A model generated the notes under the pieces. That model ran no database searches. It was not told where the DNA came from and was given only the letters and a program-made list of their open reading frames with translations. Source: an uncultured Flavobacteriaceae bacterium (GTDB lineage: Bacteria > Bacteroidota > Bacteroidia > Flavobacteriales > Flavobacteriaceae). Taken from it: 64,000 bases of DNA. The stretch spans positions 33,758-97,757 of the forward strand of contig CALGUD010000149.1 of the NCBI GenBank assembly GCA_937901915.1. The letters are read 5' to 3'. A program made the position numbers and the translations under genes. Each line of letters opens with the position of its first letter. The first letter of the stretch is position 1. This document shows positions 16,662-25,564 of the stretch, one piece after another.

Positions 16662-17402
16662 TCAATTCACATACCAATCCCTTAGCCTAACCTCAATATC
16701 GGGGTTTTTATCATTCACTAATTTTTTAAATAATGCTGTATCACTCATATCGGGACGTCCGCGATAATGATATGGATAAACAATGCCAGGTTTAAAGTCC
16801 AGAACTGCACTTGCCGCCTGTTCTTCAGTCATTGTAAAGGGAAGGTTCATACAGATAAAAGCAATATCAATATCCTTTAAAGCTCTCATTTCCGGAATAT
16901 CTTCAGTATCACCACTTATGTATATGTTTTTTTTGTTTAATGTTATTTTATAGCTGTTTCCCCATCCTTTGGAATGTCTTGCGGTATCATCATCAGGTAA
17001 ATTGTACATTGGTATAGCTTTAACGGAAATCCCTTTTACTTTTGTTGAGTCACCATTATTTAAAATAACAACATCTTTTTTCATTCCTTTTGGTAATTCT
17101 TCAGCAACTGATAGAGGAACAACAAAAACAGCATCTTTAGTATTTAACCCTTTTAGTGTTTCAACATTAAAATGATCACCATGTGCGTGCGTAATTAAAA
17201 TAATATCGGGGTCCTTTAAAGTTTTAAATTTTTCTGCCCCACCGTACGGATCTACATAAATTGTTAAAGTATTCCATTCAAAAACAACTGTGCCGTGTAC
17301 TACAGGTTGAATTTTTATATCATGCACAGTATCCGGATTTATAAGTTGTGAAAATACTGCCTGGCAAGTAAAAAGAAATACAAATAAAGTTTTTGCCTTC
17401 AT
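16662..17402 (-). CDS. Periplasmic metallo-beta-lactamase fold hydrolase
   Basis: 246 residues with a signal peptide (MKAKTLFVFLFTCQAVFSQ). The metal-binding motif THAHGDHFN is present at about residues 72-80, with further ligands in ISGDTEDIPE and VYPYHYRGRPD. The short compact form without extra domains matches the UPF0173/UlaG-like branch rather than beta-lactamases, and it is a distant relative of the cytoplasmic protein at 5501-6178. Export is implied by the signal sequence. The substrate is not predictable. It stands alone, reading away from a long AT-rich region. Confidence 0.85.
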   Translation of the reverse strand: MKAKTLFVFLFTCQAVFSQLINPDTVHDIKIQPVVHGTVVFEWNTLTIYVDPYGGAEKFKTLKDPDIILITHAHGDHFNVETLKGLNTKDAVFVVPLSVAEELPKGMKKDVVILNNGDSTKVKGISVKAIPMYNLPDDDTARHSKGWGNSYKITLNKKNIYISGDTEDIPEMRALKDIDIAFICMNLPFTMTEEQAASAVLDFKPGIVYPYHYRGRPDMSDTALFKKLVNDKNPDIEVRLRDWYVN

Positions 17403-18009
17403 TTTTTTTTATTTAAAAATAGAAAACCATTGCTTACTATGCTAAATTTTAACTAAAAAAGTTACTGATTTTGATTTAATCCCTTTTTTATGTTCCATTC
17501 TAAAATGCGATAATGTTTTTCTATTTACGTTAGATATTATTGGCAGAGGTACATTGTTTGAATAAATATTCTTTATTCAGTTATTAGGTCTAATTTATAT
17601 TTTTCCGAGTTGTGGCATTACTGTGACTGTCATATTTCCATTTTTAGTTCATTTTTAGAAATAATAAAAATTTATATAAATTTTATCAAAAATTATATTT
17701 AAATTTTGTATGATAATTCATAAAAAACTATAAAATAGTGATAAACAGTGATTAAGATTTTAAAGAAAATGCAATTTTTTTTAAAATTTATTGTGTAGAA
17801 ATAGAATTTTTCTTTATTTTGGTGCTGTTAAGTTTTGTTAGAAAATATTGTTATATTATATTTGTGAACAGAAAAGGCTAAATTTTTTATATTTATAACG
17901 AATTTAACATTGAACCCAAATTATCATTTTTTGTATATTTATCTTACCTAACAATTAATAAAACGGATAAGTATACAAATTATTAAGAACTACTTTTACT
18001 TATACTATT
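17403..18009. other. AT-rich intergenic region between divergent genes
   Basis: 607 bases with no credible coding potential and long A/T runs. It separates the minus-strand hydrolase from the plus-strand coiled-coil gene and contains the canonical promoter at 17833-17864. The remainder (17403-17830) shows no hairpin or repeat that I can support; it may hold the promoter of the hydrolase. Confidence 0.6.
17833..17864 (+). promoter_or_regulatory. Canonical Bacteroidetes promoter for the coiled-coil protein
   Basis: TTTTG at 17833-17837, a 19-base spacer and TATATTTG at 17857-17864 match the -33/-7 pattern of the Bacteroidetes sigma factor. Transcription would begin near 17871, leaving a leader of about 140 bases before the ATG at 18010. 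Confidence 0.65.
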
Positions 18010-18903
18010 ATGGCTGAGGAATCTAAAAACAACAACGGATTAAAAGCTATTGTCGGTGTCCTTACACTCGCATTAGCAGGAATTCTTTTTTACGCTTATA
18101 CCCTATATAGCGAAAAGAAAGAAGGCTCTTCTCAAGTAAACGAAGAGAAAGCTATGGTCTTGGAGGAACTTAATAATATTAAGGCCGACTATGACCGGGA
18201 ACTTCAAACCAACAAAAGATCAAACAAAGACCTTATCAGAGCAAGAGACCTTATTGTAAAATATATGGACTCTGTAAAAGTTTTAAACGCCGATATGGGT
18301 GCTTTATATCGCTTCAGAGGTCAGGTAAGGACATTGGTTAAAGAAAGAGAGGAACTCTTAAAACAAAACACTTCCCTTAGAAGGACAAACAGAAGAGTTA
18401 CTATGGAAAGAGATAGTACTGTTCTTGTCCTGGAACAACAATCTGTATTCACCGATTCACTTATAGTTCAGAACACTGAATTAGCTAAAACTCTTGAGGA
18501 AGGTTCGTCATTAGCTTTGGCAAGATTAAATATTGATGCAGTAAGGGAGCGAGGCAATGGTAAGTTGCTTTCTACGGACAAAGCAAGACGTGCAGATAAA
18601 ATTCAGGTCTGTTATACTGTAGGAGGCAATAATTTAGCAAAACCAGGAGCAAAACAGTTTTATATTCAACTTATATCCCCATCAGGGAGTATTATGGGTG
18701 AAAGGGCTGTTGCAGCTAATGCTGATGAAGGTACTAACATTACTTACAGTAAACCGTCGAGTTTCTTTTATGAAAAAACAGCTTTAGATGTCTGCGTTTT
18801 TATCAATAAACCCGGAAATGAATTTCCTAAGGGAAATTATGAAATAAAGGTATTTGATGATCAGCTAAATCAAATGGGATCAACTAAATTTGCTCTCAAT
18901 TAA
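18010..18903 (+). CDS. Membrane-anchored coiled-coil protein of unknown function
   Basis: 297 residues. After a charged start (MAEESKNNNG) comes one membrane helix (about 12-32, LKAIVGVLTLALAGILFYAY), then a long heptad-rich coiled coil (about 40-165) with charged segments such as KADYDRELQTNKRSNKDL, and a C-terminal beta-rich domain (about 190-297) containing DKIQVCYTVGGNNLAKPGAK and ALDVCVFINKPGNEFPKG. The topology suggests a single-pass protein with the coiled coil and terminal domain in the periplasm. A strong promoter and a strong terminator bracket it, so it is a monocistronic, probably well-expressed gene. I do not recognise a function. Confidence 0.8.
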   Translation: MAEESKNNNGLKAIVGVLTLALAGILFYAYTLYSEKKEGSSQVNEEKAMVLEELNNIKADYDRELQTNKRSNKDLIRARDLIVKYMDSVKVLNADMGALYRFRGQVRTLVKEREELLKQNTSLRRTNRRVTMERDSTVLVLEQQSVFTDSLIVQNTELAKTLEEGSSLALARLNIDAVRERGNGKLLSTDKARRADKIQVCYTVGGNNLAKPGAKQFYIQLISPSGSIMGERAVAANADEGTNITYSKPSSFFYEKTALDVCVFINKPGNEFPKGNYEIKVFDDQLNQMGSTKFALN

Positions 18904-19230
18904 GGTAAAAATTGATTAATTAATCATTCAGGCATAATTATTAAAAAAGCACCTGTTGTATCTATACAACAAGTGCTTTTTTTGCTATAAACTCATTTTA
19001 TATTTAAGAAAGATTAATCAAAATTATCCAATAGCTATTTAACTTAATATTAAAATGGTAAGGAGAAGCAATCAGACTTACAATAGACTCTACTCTTAAA
19101 CTTTCCTTAAACTAAACCCAATTAACCAATAATAATTAACCGATTAACTTTTTAAGGTTAACATTTAATTGGGAAGAATTAATAACATTTGTTTAAATAT
19201 CTGAACTTTACGTTGTATTTAAACATTTCT
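18904..19230. other. Intergenic region with terminator
   Basis: 327 bases. The first third holds the terminator at 18943-18983. The rest is AT-rich, with short words such as aattaaccaataataattaaccgattaac, and leads into the AI-2E family gene. An in-frame TTG at 19189 could extend that gene, but the extra residues are unlike the family. Confidence 0.5.
18943..18983 (+). terminator. Intrinsic terminator after the coiled-coil gene
   Basis: The arms AAAAAAGCACCTGTTGTA and TACAACAAGTGCTTTTTTT form a long stem with one mismatch, a TCTA loop and a terminal T run. It lies 40 bases after the stop at 18903. Confidence 0.85.
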
Positions 19231-20253
19231 ATGAAATTCATAAGTCCTAAAATAATAAGGCAAATTTTTATGTTGCTTTTAATCCTTCTGTTAGGTGGAT
19301 TAATTTTTTTTAAAATGATGCCATTCCTTGGTGGAGTTTTGGGAGCTATAACTTTATATGTTTTATTACGTAAGCCCACAAATTTTTTAATTGCCAAAGG
19401 TTGGAAATCGGGTTGGGCCAGTGCACTTTCTTTGCTTTTTTCTTTTGTTTGTATACTTATTCCTATTGTTGGAATGGTATTAATGCTATTAAATAAAGTT
19501 GATGATGTCGCCCAACAATCTGAGAGGTTGGTTGAGGTTGTTGGTGAATCTATAAACCAAGTGGAAAGTTATATAGGTTATGATTTTACATCAGAAATTG
19601 ATCCTTCTGAAGTATCGTCATGGTTTACTTCAAGCTTACAAAACCTGATAGGAAGCACTTTTAATATGTTAATTTCTATAGGGATTATGTATTTTTTACT
19701 TTTCTATATGCTTACAGACCAGAAGGAGCTGCACAAATCACTTTTGGAGTATATCCCTATAAGTGACGAAAATTTAAAAGTAATAGCCAAAGAAAGCAAT
19801 GCCAAAGTACAGTCCAATGCACTGGGAATACCTCTGGTGGCTTTGGTGCAGGGGGGTGCAGCTTTATTAGGGTTTTTAATTTTTGGAATAGAAGACCCTT
19901 TATTTTGGTTTGTTATTGTATTTATAGGTTCAATGGTTCCGTTCATAGGTGCATTACTGGGGATAATTCCTGTTTTTATACTAACACTCTCCGCTGGTAA
20001 TGAATTCCAGGCCTGGGGTATTCTGATATATGGCTTAACAGTAGTAGGGGCCATAGATAACATAGTCAGGCTGTATGTATTAAAAAAACTGGATAATGTG
20101 CATCCTTTGGTAACTCTTATTGGTGTAATAATTGGTGTTCCTTTATTTGGATTTATTGGATTAATATTTGGTCCGCTTCTTATTAGTTTATTTCAGATAG
20201 TTATACGGATTTACAGGCATGAATATGGGGCAGAAAACAAGGCTAAGCTTTGA
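19231..20253 (+). CDS. AI-2E family transporter (PerM-like)
   Basis: A polytopic membrane protein of 340 residues in the AI-2E/PerM family. Hydrophobic helices occur at the N-terminus (FMLLLILLLGGLIFFKMMPF), before residue 100, and in the C-terminal half. The family core GIPLVALVQGGAALLGFLIF and MVPFIGALLGIIPVFILTL is clear, ending with HPLVTLIGVIIGVPLFGFIG. A soluble segment (about 100-145) links the two halves. Family members export various small molecules or ions; the autoinducer-2 name should not be read as function here. I prefer the ATG at 19231 to the upstream TTG at 19189. Confidence 0.88.
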   Translation: MKFISPKIIRQIFMLLLILLLGGLIFFKMMPFLGGVLGAITLYVLLRKPTNFLIAKGWKSGWASALSLLFSFVCILIPIVGMVLMLLNKVDDVAQQSERLVEVVGESINQVESYIGYDFTSEIDPSEVSSWFTSSLQNLIGSTFNMLISIGIMYFLLFYMLTDQKELHKSLLEYIPISDENLKVIAKESNAKVQSNALGIPLVALVQGGAALLGFLIFGIEDPLFWFVIVFIGSMVPFIGALLGIIPVFILTLSAGNEFQAWGILIYGLTVVGAIDNIVRLYVLKKLDNVHPLVTLIGVIIGVPLFGFIGLIFGPLLISLFQIVIRIYRHEYGAENKAKL

Positions 20254-20260
20254 TTAATCT

Positions 20261-20881
20261 TTATTCTATCGTGAACCTGATCGCATCATATGAGCCGGAT
20301 TTGATTCCAATCAATCCATACCTGGTTTCGCCTTTTTCAATAACTGTCCCGTGAATATTATAACTCATCATTTCAGATTTGAATTTTTTATTGGCAGAAC
20401 CGGCTGCTATCATATTTCCTCCGGCTAATCCAGGCCCTAGGATTAAACCTATAGGAAAAGAACTTGTTTGCTCTTCGAACCCATTAGAATTTCTTTCAGT
20501 TGTATAAAAGTTTATTGGTGTTAGCAACAAATAAAATAAATATGTTGCTGGACTTTGTTTAAGATTTTTATAAACTTTTTCATTTTCCATTACATAAATT
20601 TCGTTTCCATTTTCATAAATGAGCTTTATATCTTTTCCAAAGACCAAATCCTTTTCAGAATTATTCGTGATTTTAACAGCAACTAATTTTACTCCTTTTT
20701 TCACTTCTTTCTTTGCATATTTTTTGTCTAGTAAATCATACTTATATTGTAAAGAAACATTGTCTGCAAAATTATTTGAAATATAATTTATGGTTTCAGG
20801 TTCTATAATCTTGTACCCGGAAGCACAACTATTTAAGAATATTATTATAAGTAGGAAGGTAGTAGTTTTTAATAATCTCAT
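20261..20881 (-). CDS. Putative lipoprotein of unknown function
   Basis: 206 residues with a lipoprotein signal: MRLLKTTTFLLIIIFLNSCA, cysteine 19 in the lipobox. The mature part has a beta-rich domain where VAVKITNNSEKDLVFGKDIK resembles a DUF4352-like or Ig-like strand pair (proteins that sense ionic or redox state), followed by a glycine-rich hydrophobic segment GLILGPGLAGGNMIAAGSAN and the closing IGIKSGSYDAIRFTIE. It converges on the AI-2E gene with seven bases between. Function is unknown. Confidence 0.7.
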   Translation of the reverse strand: MRLLKTTTFLLIIIFLNSCASGYKIIEPETINYISNNFADNVSLQYKYDLLDKKYAKKEVKKGVKLVAVKITNNSEKDLVFGKDIKLIYENGNEIYVMENEKVYKNLKQSPATYLFYLLLTPINFYTTERNSNGFEEQTSSFPIGLILGPGLAGGNMIAAGSANKKFKSEMMSYNIHGTVIEKGETRYGLIGIKSGSYDAIRFTIE

Positions 20882-21063
20882 TTTTATTTTTATATATTAA
20901 TATGAGTTGTGGGGCAAAATATGTTCGTCCAATAGGAAATTTGGTAAAACTAATCGAGCGAAAGATAGTTTTTTTTTGGATTTTGAAAATAAAAGGTAAA
21001 GCTTTTATAAATACAGTTTTAATCCTTATTTATAGATATAAAAGGAACATTATAATTTTAGCT

Positions 21064-22599
21064 CTATTGCGCCTTGTCCACTACAATTCTTTCATCCCTG
21101 TTCGCAACTTCCCAAGCTGTATGAAATATTAGTTTTGTCCTGTTCGCAAGCAAGTCATAATTTATTTTATCGGGAGTATCACCTGGTTTATGATAATCTT
21201 CATGGGTTCCGTTAAAATAAAATATTACAGGAATATTATTTTTAGCAAAATTATAATGATCACTTCGGTAATAAAAACGGTTGGGGTCATTATCGTCATT
21301 AAAAGTATAGTCTATTTCGATATTTGTATATTTATTATTTACTTCAGACGATACATTATGTAGGTCGGTGCTTAATTTATCAGAACCTATTAAATAAATA
21401 TAATTCCTTTCCCCTTTTCGTTTCGGATCAATTCTGCCAATCATATCTATATTAAGATTGCAAACAGTATTTTCTAATGGAAAAATGGGATTATCGGCAT
21501 AATATTCGGATCCTAAAAGTCCTTCTTCCTCTGCAGTAACATGTAAAAAAACTATAGATCGCCTCGGGCCATTACCTTCATCCTTGGCTTTTTTAAATGC
21601 TTCGGCTATTTCCAATATTGCAACATTACCACTTCCGTCGTCATCGGCACCATTATTTATTTCCCCATTAGGTGAAATTCCTATGTGATCCAGGTGTGCA
21701 GATATTACAATATACTCTTCTGGCTTTTCTGAACCTTTTATTACGGCTACAACGTTTTCAGAATCAATATTCTTCTCGCTGTTTTCATATGTCAGTTCTA
21801 TTTTATTGTTCAGGGTTTTAGGAGTGTTTTCAGTTAATATTTGTGGATAAAGGAATGTGGCAACTTCTTCATTAATAAAAAGCTTAGCATTATTTTTCTC
21901 TTCATTTTTTAAGCTCATGCTACCATGGTCTGAGGATTTATAATAATCATACCGGCTCTTAATGCGGTTGTAATAATCATTATCAAAATAAATAATACCT
22001 AACGCCCCTTTTTCAGTTGCAATTTCTATACGATCTGCTAAAGTTTCACTCCAACTATTCCATTTTTTTGTGCTTTCAGGGAGTTTATCTGCTTCGGGTA
22101 CTCCTGCTTTCATAAGCACAAATTTATTTTTAACATCAACATTTTTGTAATCGGAATAATCTCCATCAACAATTCCGTATCCTACATATACTATTTCATG
22201 CAGTCCTTTAACAGGCGCAGAAAATGTAATTATACCATTGCCAATTTCGAAAGAATTGTTTCCAATTATAATCTCCCCTTCCGGAGTTTCATACTGAGCT
22301 AAAGGGACCTTTTGAAAATAATTATTATTTGGTTGAGCAGCAGGGATTCCCTGCTCTTCATAATGCTTTTTTAAGTATTCTACAGCCTTTTTTTGTCCGG
22401 AGGCACCGGTTTTCCGGCCTTCAAAGTCATCAGAGGCATAAGTGTACAGATGTTCTTTAAGTTCTTCTTCTGTAATTGTGTTTGCATATTTTATTTCCCC
22501 TGTTGGAAGTTTTTTGTTTTTGTCATTACCGGAAACGGACTTTTGAGAGCTATTGCAGGATAGGGCTATTAAAAAAAGCCCGAATATTACTTTATTCAT
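21064..22599 (-). CDS. M28 family zinc aminopeptidase lipoprotein
   Basis: 511 residues. The preferred start at 22599 gives a lipoprotein signal (MNKVIFGLFLIALSC, lipid cysteine 15); an upstream in-frame start adds 37 residues that break the signal. A PA-type insertion (about 130-270) precedes the peptidase domain. Zinc ligands appear in order: ISAHLDHIG, NGADDDGSGNVA, TAEEEGLLGSEYY, NIDMIGRID and GTHEDYHKPGDTPDKI. M28 enzymes of this layout remove N-terminal residues from peptides and, as a surface or periplasmic lipoprotein, would serve protein scavenging. It reads toward the unknown lipoprotein gene. Confidence 0.93.
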   Translation of the reverse strand: MNKVIFGLFLIALSCNSSQKSVSGNDKNKKLPTGEIKYANTITEEELKEHLYTYASDDFEGRKTGASGQKKAVEYLKKHYEEQGIPAAQPNNNYFQKVPLAQYETPEGEIIIGNNSFEIGNGIITFSAPVKGLHEIVYVGYGIVDGDYSDYKNVDVKNKFVLMKAGVPEADKLPESTKKWNSWSETLADRIEIATEKGALGIIYFDNDYYNRIKSRYDYYKSSDHGSMSLKNEEKNNAKLFINEEVATFLYPQILTENTPKTLNNKIELTYENSEKNIDSENVVAVIKGSEKPEEYIVISAHLDHIGISPNGEINNGADDDGSGNVAILEIAEAFKKAKDEGNGPRRSIVFLHVTAEEEGLLGSEYYADNPIFPLENTVCNLNIDMIGRIDPKRKGERNYIYLIGSDKLSTDLHNVSSEVNNKYTNIEIDYTFNDDNDPNRFYYRSDHYNFAKNNIPVIFYFNGTHEDYHKPGDTPDKINYDLLANRTKLIFHTAWEVANRDERIVVDKAQ

Positions 22600-22727
22600 T
22601 GTCAATGTTTTTTCAAATATACCCAAAAAATAAAGTATCAACTTCAAATTTTTAACAAAAACGCTTCTAAAAGCAAATAAATTTTTAAGTTGTTTTTTAA
22701 TTATTCGCAAGTCCTCTTTTCAAGATT

Positions 22728-24233
22728 TTAAATTTCTCTTCTATCTTTGTTTTTATCCCCTATGTATTTTATTTTTCCTTTATCTAAAACAATCATTTTA
22801 TTTATCCATAGCGGAACCTCATTTTTATTATGGGTCACATAAATGAGTGTAAAATTTATGAATTGGTTTATTTGAAAGAGTAATGAAATAAATAGCGCGG
22901 TCTGTTTTTGATCTAAACCCTGGCATGGTTCATCAAGTATCAGAAGAGGAGGGAGTTTAATCAAAGCCCTGGCCAGAAGCAAAGATCTCTGTTCGCCTAA
23001 TGAAATATTTACATACGCACTTTCTGAAAGATGTGAAATATTAAGCAAATTCATCCATTTTTCTGCCATCTCCACTTGATTTTTTGAATCACTCAATGAA
23101 AAACCCACCTCATCATTTATACCGGAAGTAATAACGTCAATACATGAGAGTTTACTATATATATTTTTTTTGCTTTTTAAACCCGGTATGGAGTTGTTAA
23201 TTCCCTGTCCACGTAAAAAATAGGAGTGTAGTTCCGGCGATACGAAACCTATGTTTTTTTTGATATCCCAAATACTTTCTCCACTGCCTCGTTTGTTATC
23301 AAATAAAATTATGTTATTGGCATACCCCTGCGGATTATCGGCTGTGATTAAGCTTAACAAAGTCGTTTTTCCGGCCCCGTTATCACCAGATAGCACCCAC
23401 TTCTCTCCATTTTTTATAGTCCAGTTTATATTAGTTAATATTTTTTTTCCTTCAGTAGAAACATTCACATTATTCATTCTGATAATTGTATTAAATGTTT
23501 TTTTGTGATTAAAGTTGAGATCATTAAATACATCTTTATTAATAGGGTACTCATATCCTTCTGAAGTTTGTTTTTCGAATCTGGAAAGAGGAAGATATTG
23601 CCTCATTTCACCATCTTTAAGTTCAAGAATAAATTCTGTTCCTACAAAAATTTCATCTTCATTGCAAATAATGGCAATTATTTTCTTTTGCTTTTTTAAG
23701 TGAAGTATTACTTGATGTAATATTTTTTTTGATTCGGTGTCTAAACCTGTAAATGGTTGATCAAATACTAGTAAATCTGAGTTTTTAAGTAAGGAAGCTG
23801 CAATTTGCGTTCGTTTTCTTTCTCCATTACTTAGGTGTAATAATTTAGTATTTGTCAGTAAGTCGAGTTTTAAATCCGAAATTATTCTATCCGTTTCAGA
23901 CCCGTTGATGTTGTTAAGGTAGTTTTTTACTGTTGGCAAACTTTCATTATTATATTCATATCTTGAACTGTAATGTGTGCTCTTTTGTTGAGAAACATTT
24001 AAAAAATCTTCTTGCTGTGGAATATAGGTTGCATGATTTATATTTTTATTAATTATGCCCTGGTTGGTTTGGATATTTCCTGATAGCACATTTCCTAATG
24101 TGGTTTTTCCGCTTCCGGAAGGACCAGTAATTGCTAAAATTTCACCTTCATTTATATTAAAAGATATGTTTTTCAATATAGACTTTGAGTTCAATTCGAC
24201 TGCTATATTGTTTACTGAGATGTATTTTTTCAT
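22728..24233 (-). CDS. Tandem ABC ATPase, ModF-like
   Basis: 501 residues holding two ABC ATPase domains in one chain. Domain 1: GPSGSGKTTLGNVL, HLSNGERKRTQIAASLL, DLLVFDQPFTGLDTES. Domain 2: SGDNGAGKTTLLSLI, NISLGEQRSLLLARALI, LLILDEPCQGLDQKQ. The order and size match ModF/PhrA-like proteins, which lack a dedicated permease. No membrane component is encoded beside it. It is therefore more likely a regulatory or repair-type ATPase than a transporter subunit, and the molybdate link of the name is unproven. It diverges from the YihY gene across 90 AT-rich bases. Confidence 0.82.
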   Translation of the reverse strand: MKKYISVNNIAVELNSKSILKNISFNINEGEILAITGPSGSGKTTLGNVLSGNIQTNQGIINKNINHATYIPQQEDFLNVSQQKSTHYSSRYEYNNESLPTVKNYLNNINGSETDRIISDLKLDLLTNTKLLHLSNGERKRTQIAASLLKNSDLLVFDQPFTGLDTESKKILHQVILHLKKQKKIIAIICNEDEIFVGTEFILELKDGEMRQYLPLSRFEKQTSEGYEYPINKDVFNDLNFNHKKTFNTIIRMNNVNVSTEGKKILTNINWTIKNGEKWVLSGDNGAGKTTLLSLITADNPQGYANNIILFDNKRGSGESIWDIKKNIGFVSPELHSYFLRGQGINNSIPGLKSKKNIYSKLSCIDVITSGINDEVGFSLSDSKNQVEMAEKWMNLLNISHLSESAYVNISLGEQRSLLLARALIKLPPLLILDEPCQGLDQKQTALFISLLFQINQFINFTLIYVTHNKNEVPLWINKMIVLDKGKIKYIGDKNKDRREI

Positions 24234-24323
24234 ATATTAACAATAACTATTTGAATTAAATTTAATCGTTTTTACAGTAACATAATTTTTTTTGAATATA
24301 TATATTGGTTTCAAAAATAATAT

Positions 24324-25172
24324 ATGAGGGAAAGATTGCTAAAATTATGGAAAGCTGTGAAATTGACAGTCACTGAGTTTCTTGATGCAGATCCTTTTCT
24401 CTATAGTGCTTCAATTTCATTCTATACCTTGTTCAGTTTACCTCCGGTTTTATTTGTTATGGTTCAGATTGCAGGTTATTTTTGGGGTGATGAAGCAGTC
24501 TCTGAGGAATTGTTTAACCAAATAAATAATGTAGTAGGAAACAAAGCGGCAACTACAATTCAGGAATTGCTAGCCAATGTTGATACCGAAAGCTCTGGTG
24601 TCTGGGGAACTATTTTGAGTATTGTTTTGTTACTTGTAGCTACTACCACTGTATTTATTTCTATTCAAAAAGGACTTAATGCAGTATGGGGCATACAAAC
24701 AGCACCAGAAAATCAAATTGTTAAAATGTTAGTCGACAGATTACGCTCTTTTACAACTGTGGTTGCACTTGGGTTTCTTATGATTGTTTCTTTAATAACT
24801 GACACGGTTTTATTGTTAGTAATGGATAATCTAAAAAGTGTCTTTCCGGAAATCACGGTTTATTTTGCTCGGATTATAAACTGGTTACTTTCTTTAGCTT
24901 TATCTGCTTTTTTATTTACATATCTTTTTGTGGTATTACCGGACACTAAAATAAGATGGAAATATGGATTTTATGGTGGTGTTATAACCGCTGGGTTGTT
25001 TTTTATTGGAAGGTACTTTATTAGTCTTTACATTTCTACATCAACCATGGATACTACATATGGTGCAGCAGGATCATTAGTATTAATACTGCTATGGGTG
25101 TATTACAGTTCTCTCATTTTACTTCTGGGTGGGAAAATCACTGAAATGCATATCAGGAAAAAAATTAAATGA
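24324..25172 (+). CDS. YihY/virulence factor BrkB family membrane protein
   Basis: 282 residues with about six membrane helices. The N-terminal AVKLTVTEFLDADPFLYSAS leads into ISFYTLFSLPPVLFVMVQIA, matching the SlyB-like opening of the YihY/BrkB family; later WGIQTAPENQIVKMLVDRLR, VLPDTKIRWKYGFYGGVITA and TYGAAGSLVLILLWVYYSS are further family blocks. The family was once misnamed ribonuclease BN. The role is not settled; transport or envelope functions are suspected. The CsbD gene follows 95 bp downstream. Confidence 0.9.
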   Translation: MRERLLKLWKAVKLTVTEFLDADPFLYSASISFYTLFSLPPVLFVMVQIAGYFWGDEAVSEELFNQINNVVGNKAATTIQELLANVDTESSGVWGTILSIVLLLVATTTVFISIQKGLNAVWGIQTAPENQIVKMLVDRLRSFTTVVALGFLMIVSLITDTVLLLVMDNLKSVFPEITVYFARIINWLLSLALSAFLFTYLFVVLPDTKIRWKYGFYGGVITAGLFFIGRYFISLYISTSTMDTTYGAAGSLVLILLWVYYSSLILLLGGKITEMHIRKKIK

Positions 25173-25267
25173 TATTTTCAATTGAGTCAATAATTCAATT
25201 TTTGAAAGCAATAGTAATGCTTGAATGTTATTAAATTTAGAATATAAACATTTAAAACAAGCATATT

Positions 25268-25453
25268 ATGAACAATGATCAGTTAAAAGGTAAGTGGAAT
25301 AAAATTAAAGGTGAGTTTAAACAAAAGTATGGAAAACTTACTGATGATGATGTTGCATATACTGAAGGAAAATTCGATGAGATGTTAGGAAGGCTGCAGG
25401 AAAAAACCGGTAGAAGCAAAGAAAAGCTAAAAGAAGAAATAGATAATTGGTAG
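25268..25453 (+). CDS. CsbD family stress protein
   Basis: A 61-residue hydrophilic helical protein with the CsbD pattern: NDQLKGKWNKIKGEFKQKYG, then LTDDDVAYTEGKFDEMLGRL and a QEKTGRSKEKLKEEI tail. CsbD proteins accumulate under general stress (sigma-B in Bacillus) but have no defined biochemical activity. A strong terminator follows at 25492, so the gene is probably expressed as a single short transcript. It heads a group of genes with stress-type annotations up to 30.9 kb. Confidence 0.92.
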   Translation: MNNDQLKGKWNKIKGEFKQKYGKLTDDDVAYTEGKFDEMLGRLQEKTGRSKEKLKEEIDNW

Positions 25454-25491
25454 CCACCCCTGCCGGTATTAATTAAAAAAAAGTTGCTATG

Positions 25492-25527
25492 AAAAAGGCC
25501 ACCAATTTAGGTTGGTGGTCTTTTTTT
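25492..25527 (+). terminator. Intrinsic terminator after csbD
   Basis: AAAAAGGCCACCAA and TTGGTGGTCTTTTTTT pair around a TTTAGG loop with a single G-T pair and a run of seven T. It lies 38 bases after the csbD stop and 38 bases before the next ATG, so that gene needs its own promoter or reads through. Confidence 0.85.
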
Positions 25528-25564
25528 GATGTTTTTAGAAATAAAAAATTGTAAAACTAACTCT

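Noticed and set aside
20902..21132. 76-codon plus-strand frame between the lipoprotein and the M28 peptidase genes
   Set aside because: It runs antisense into the peptidase gene, starts in low-complexity sequence and encodes nothing recognisable.
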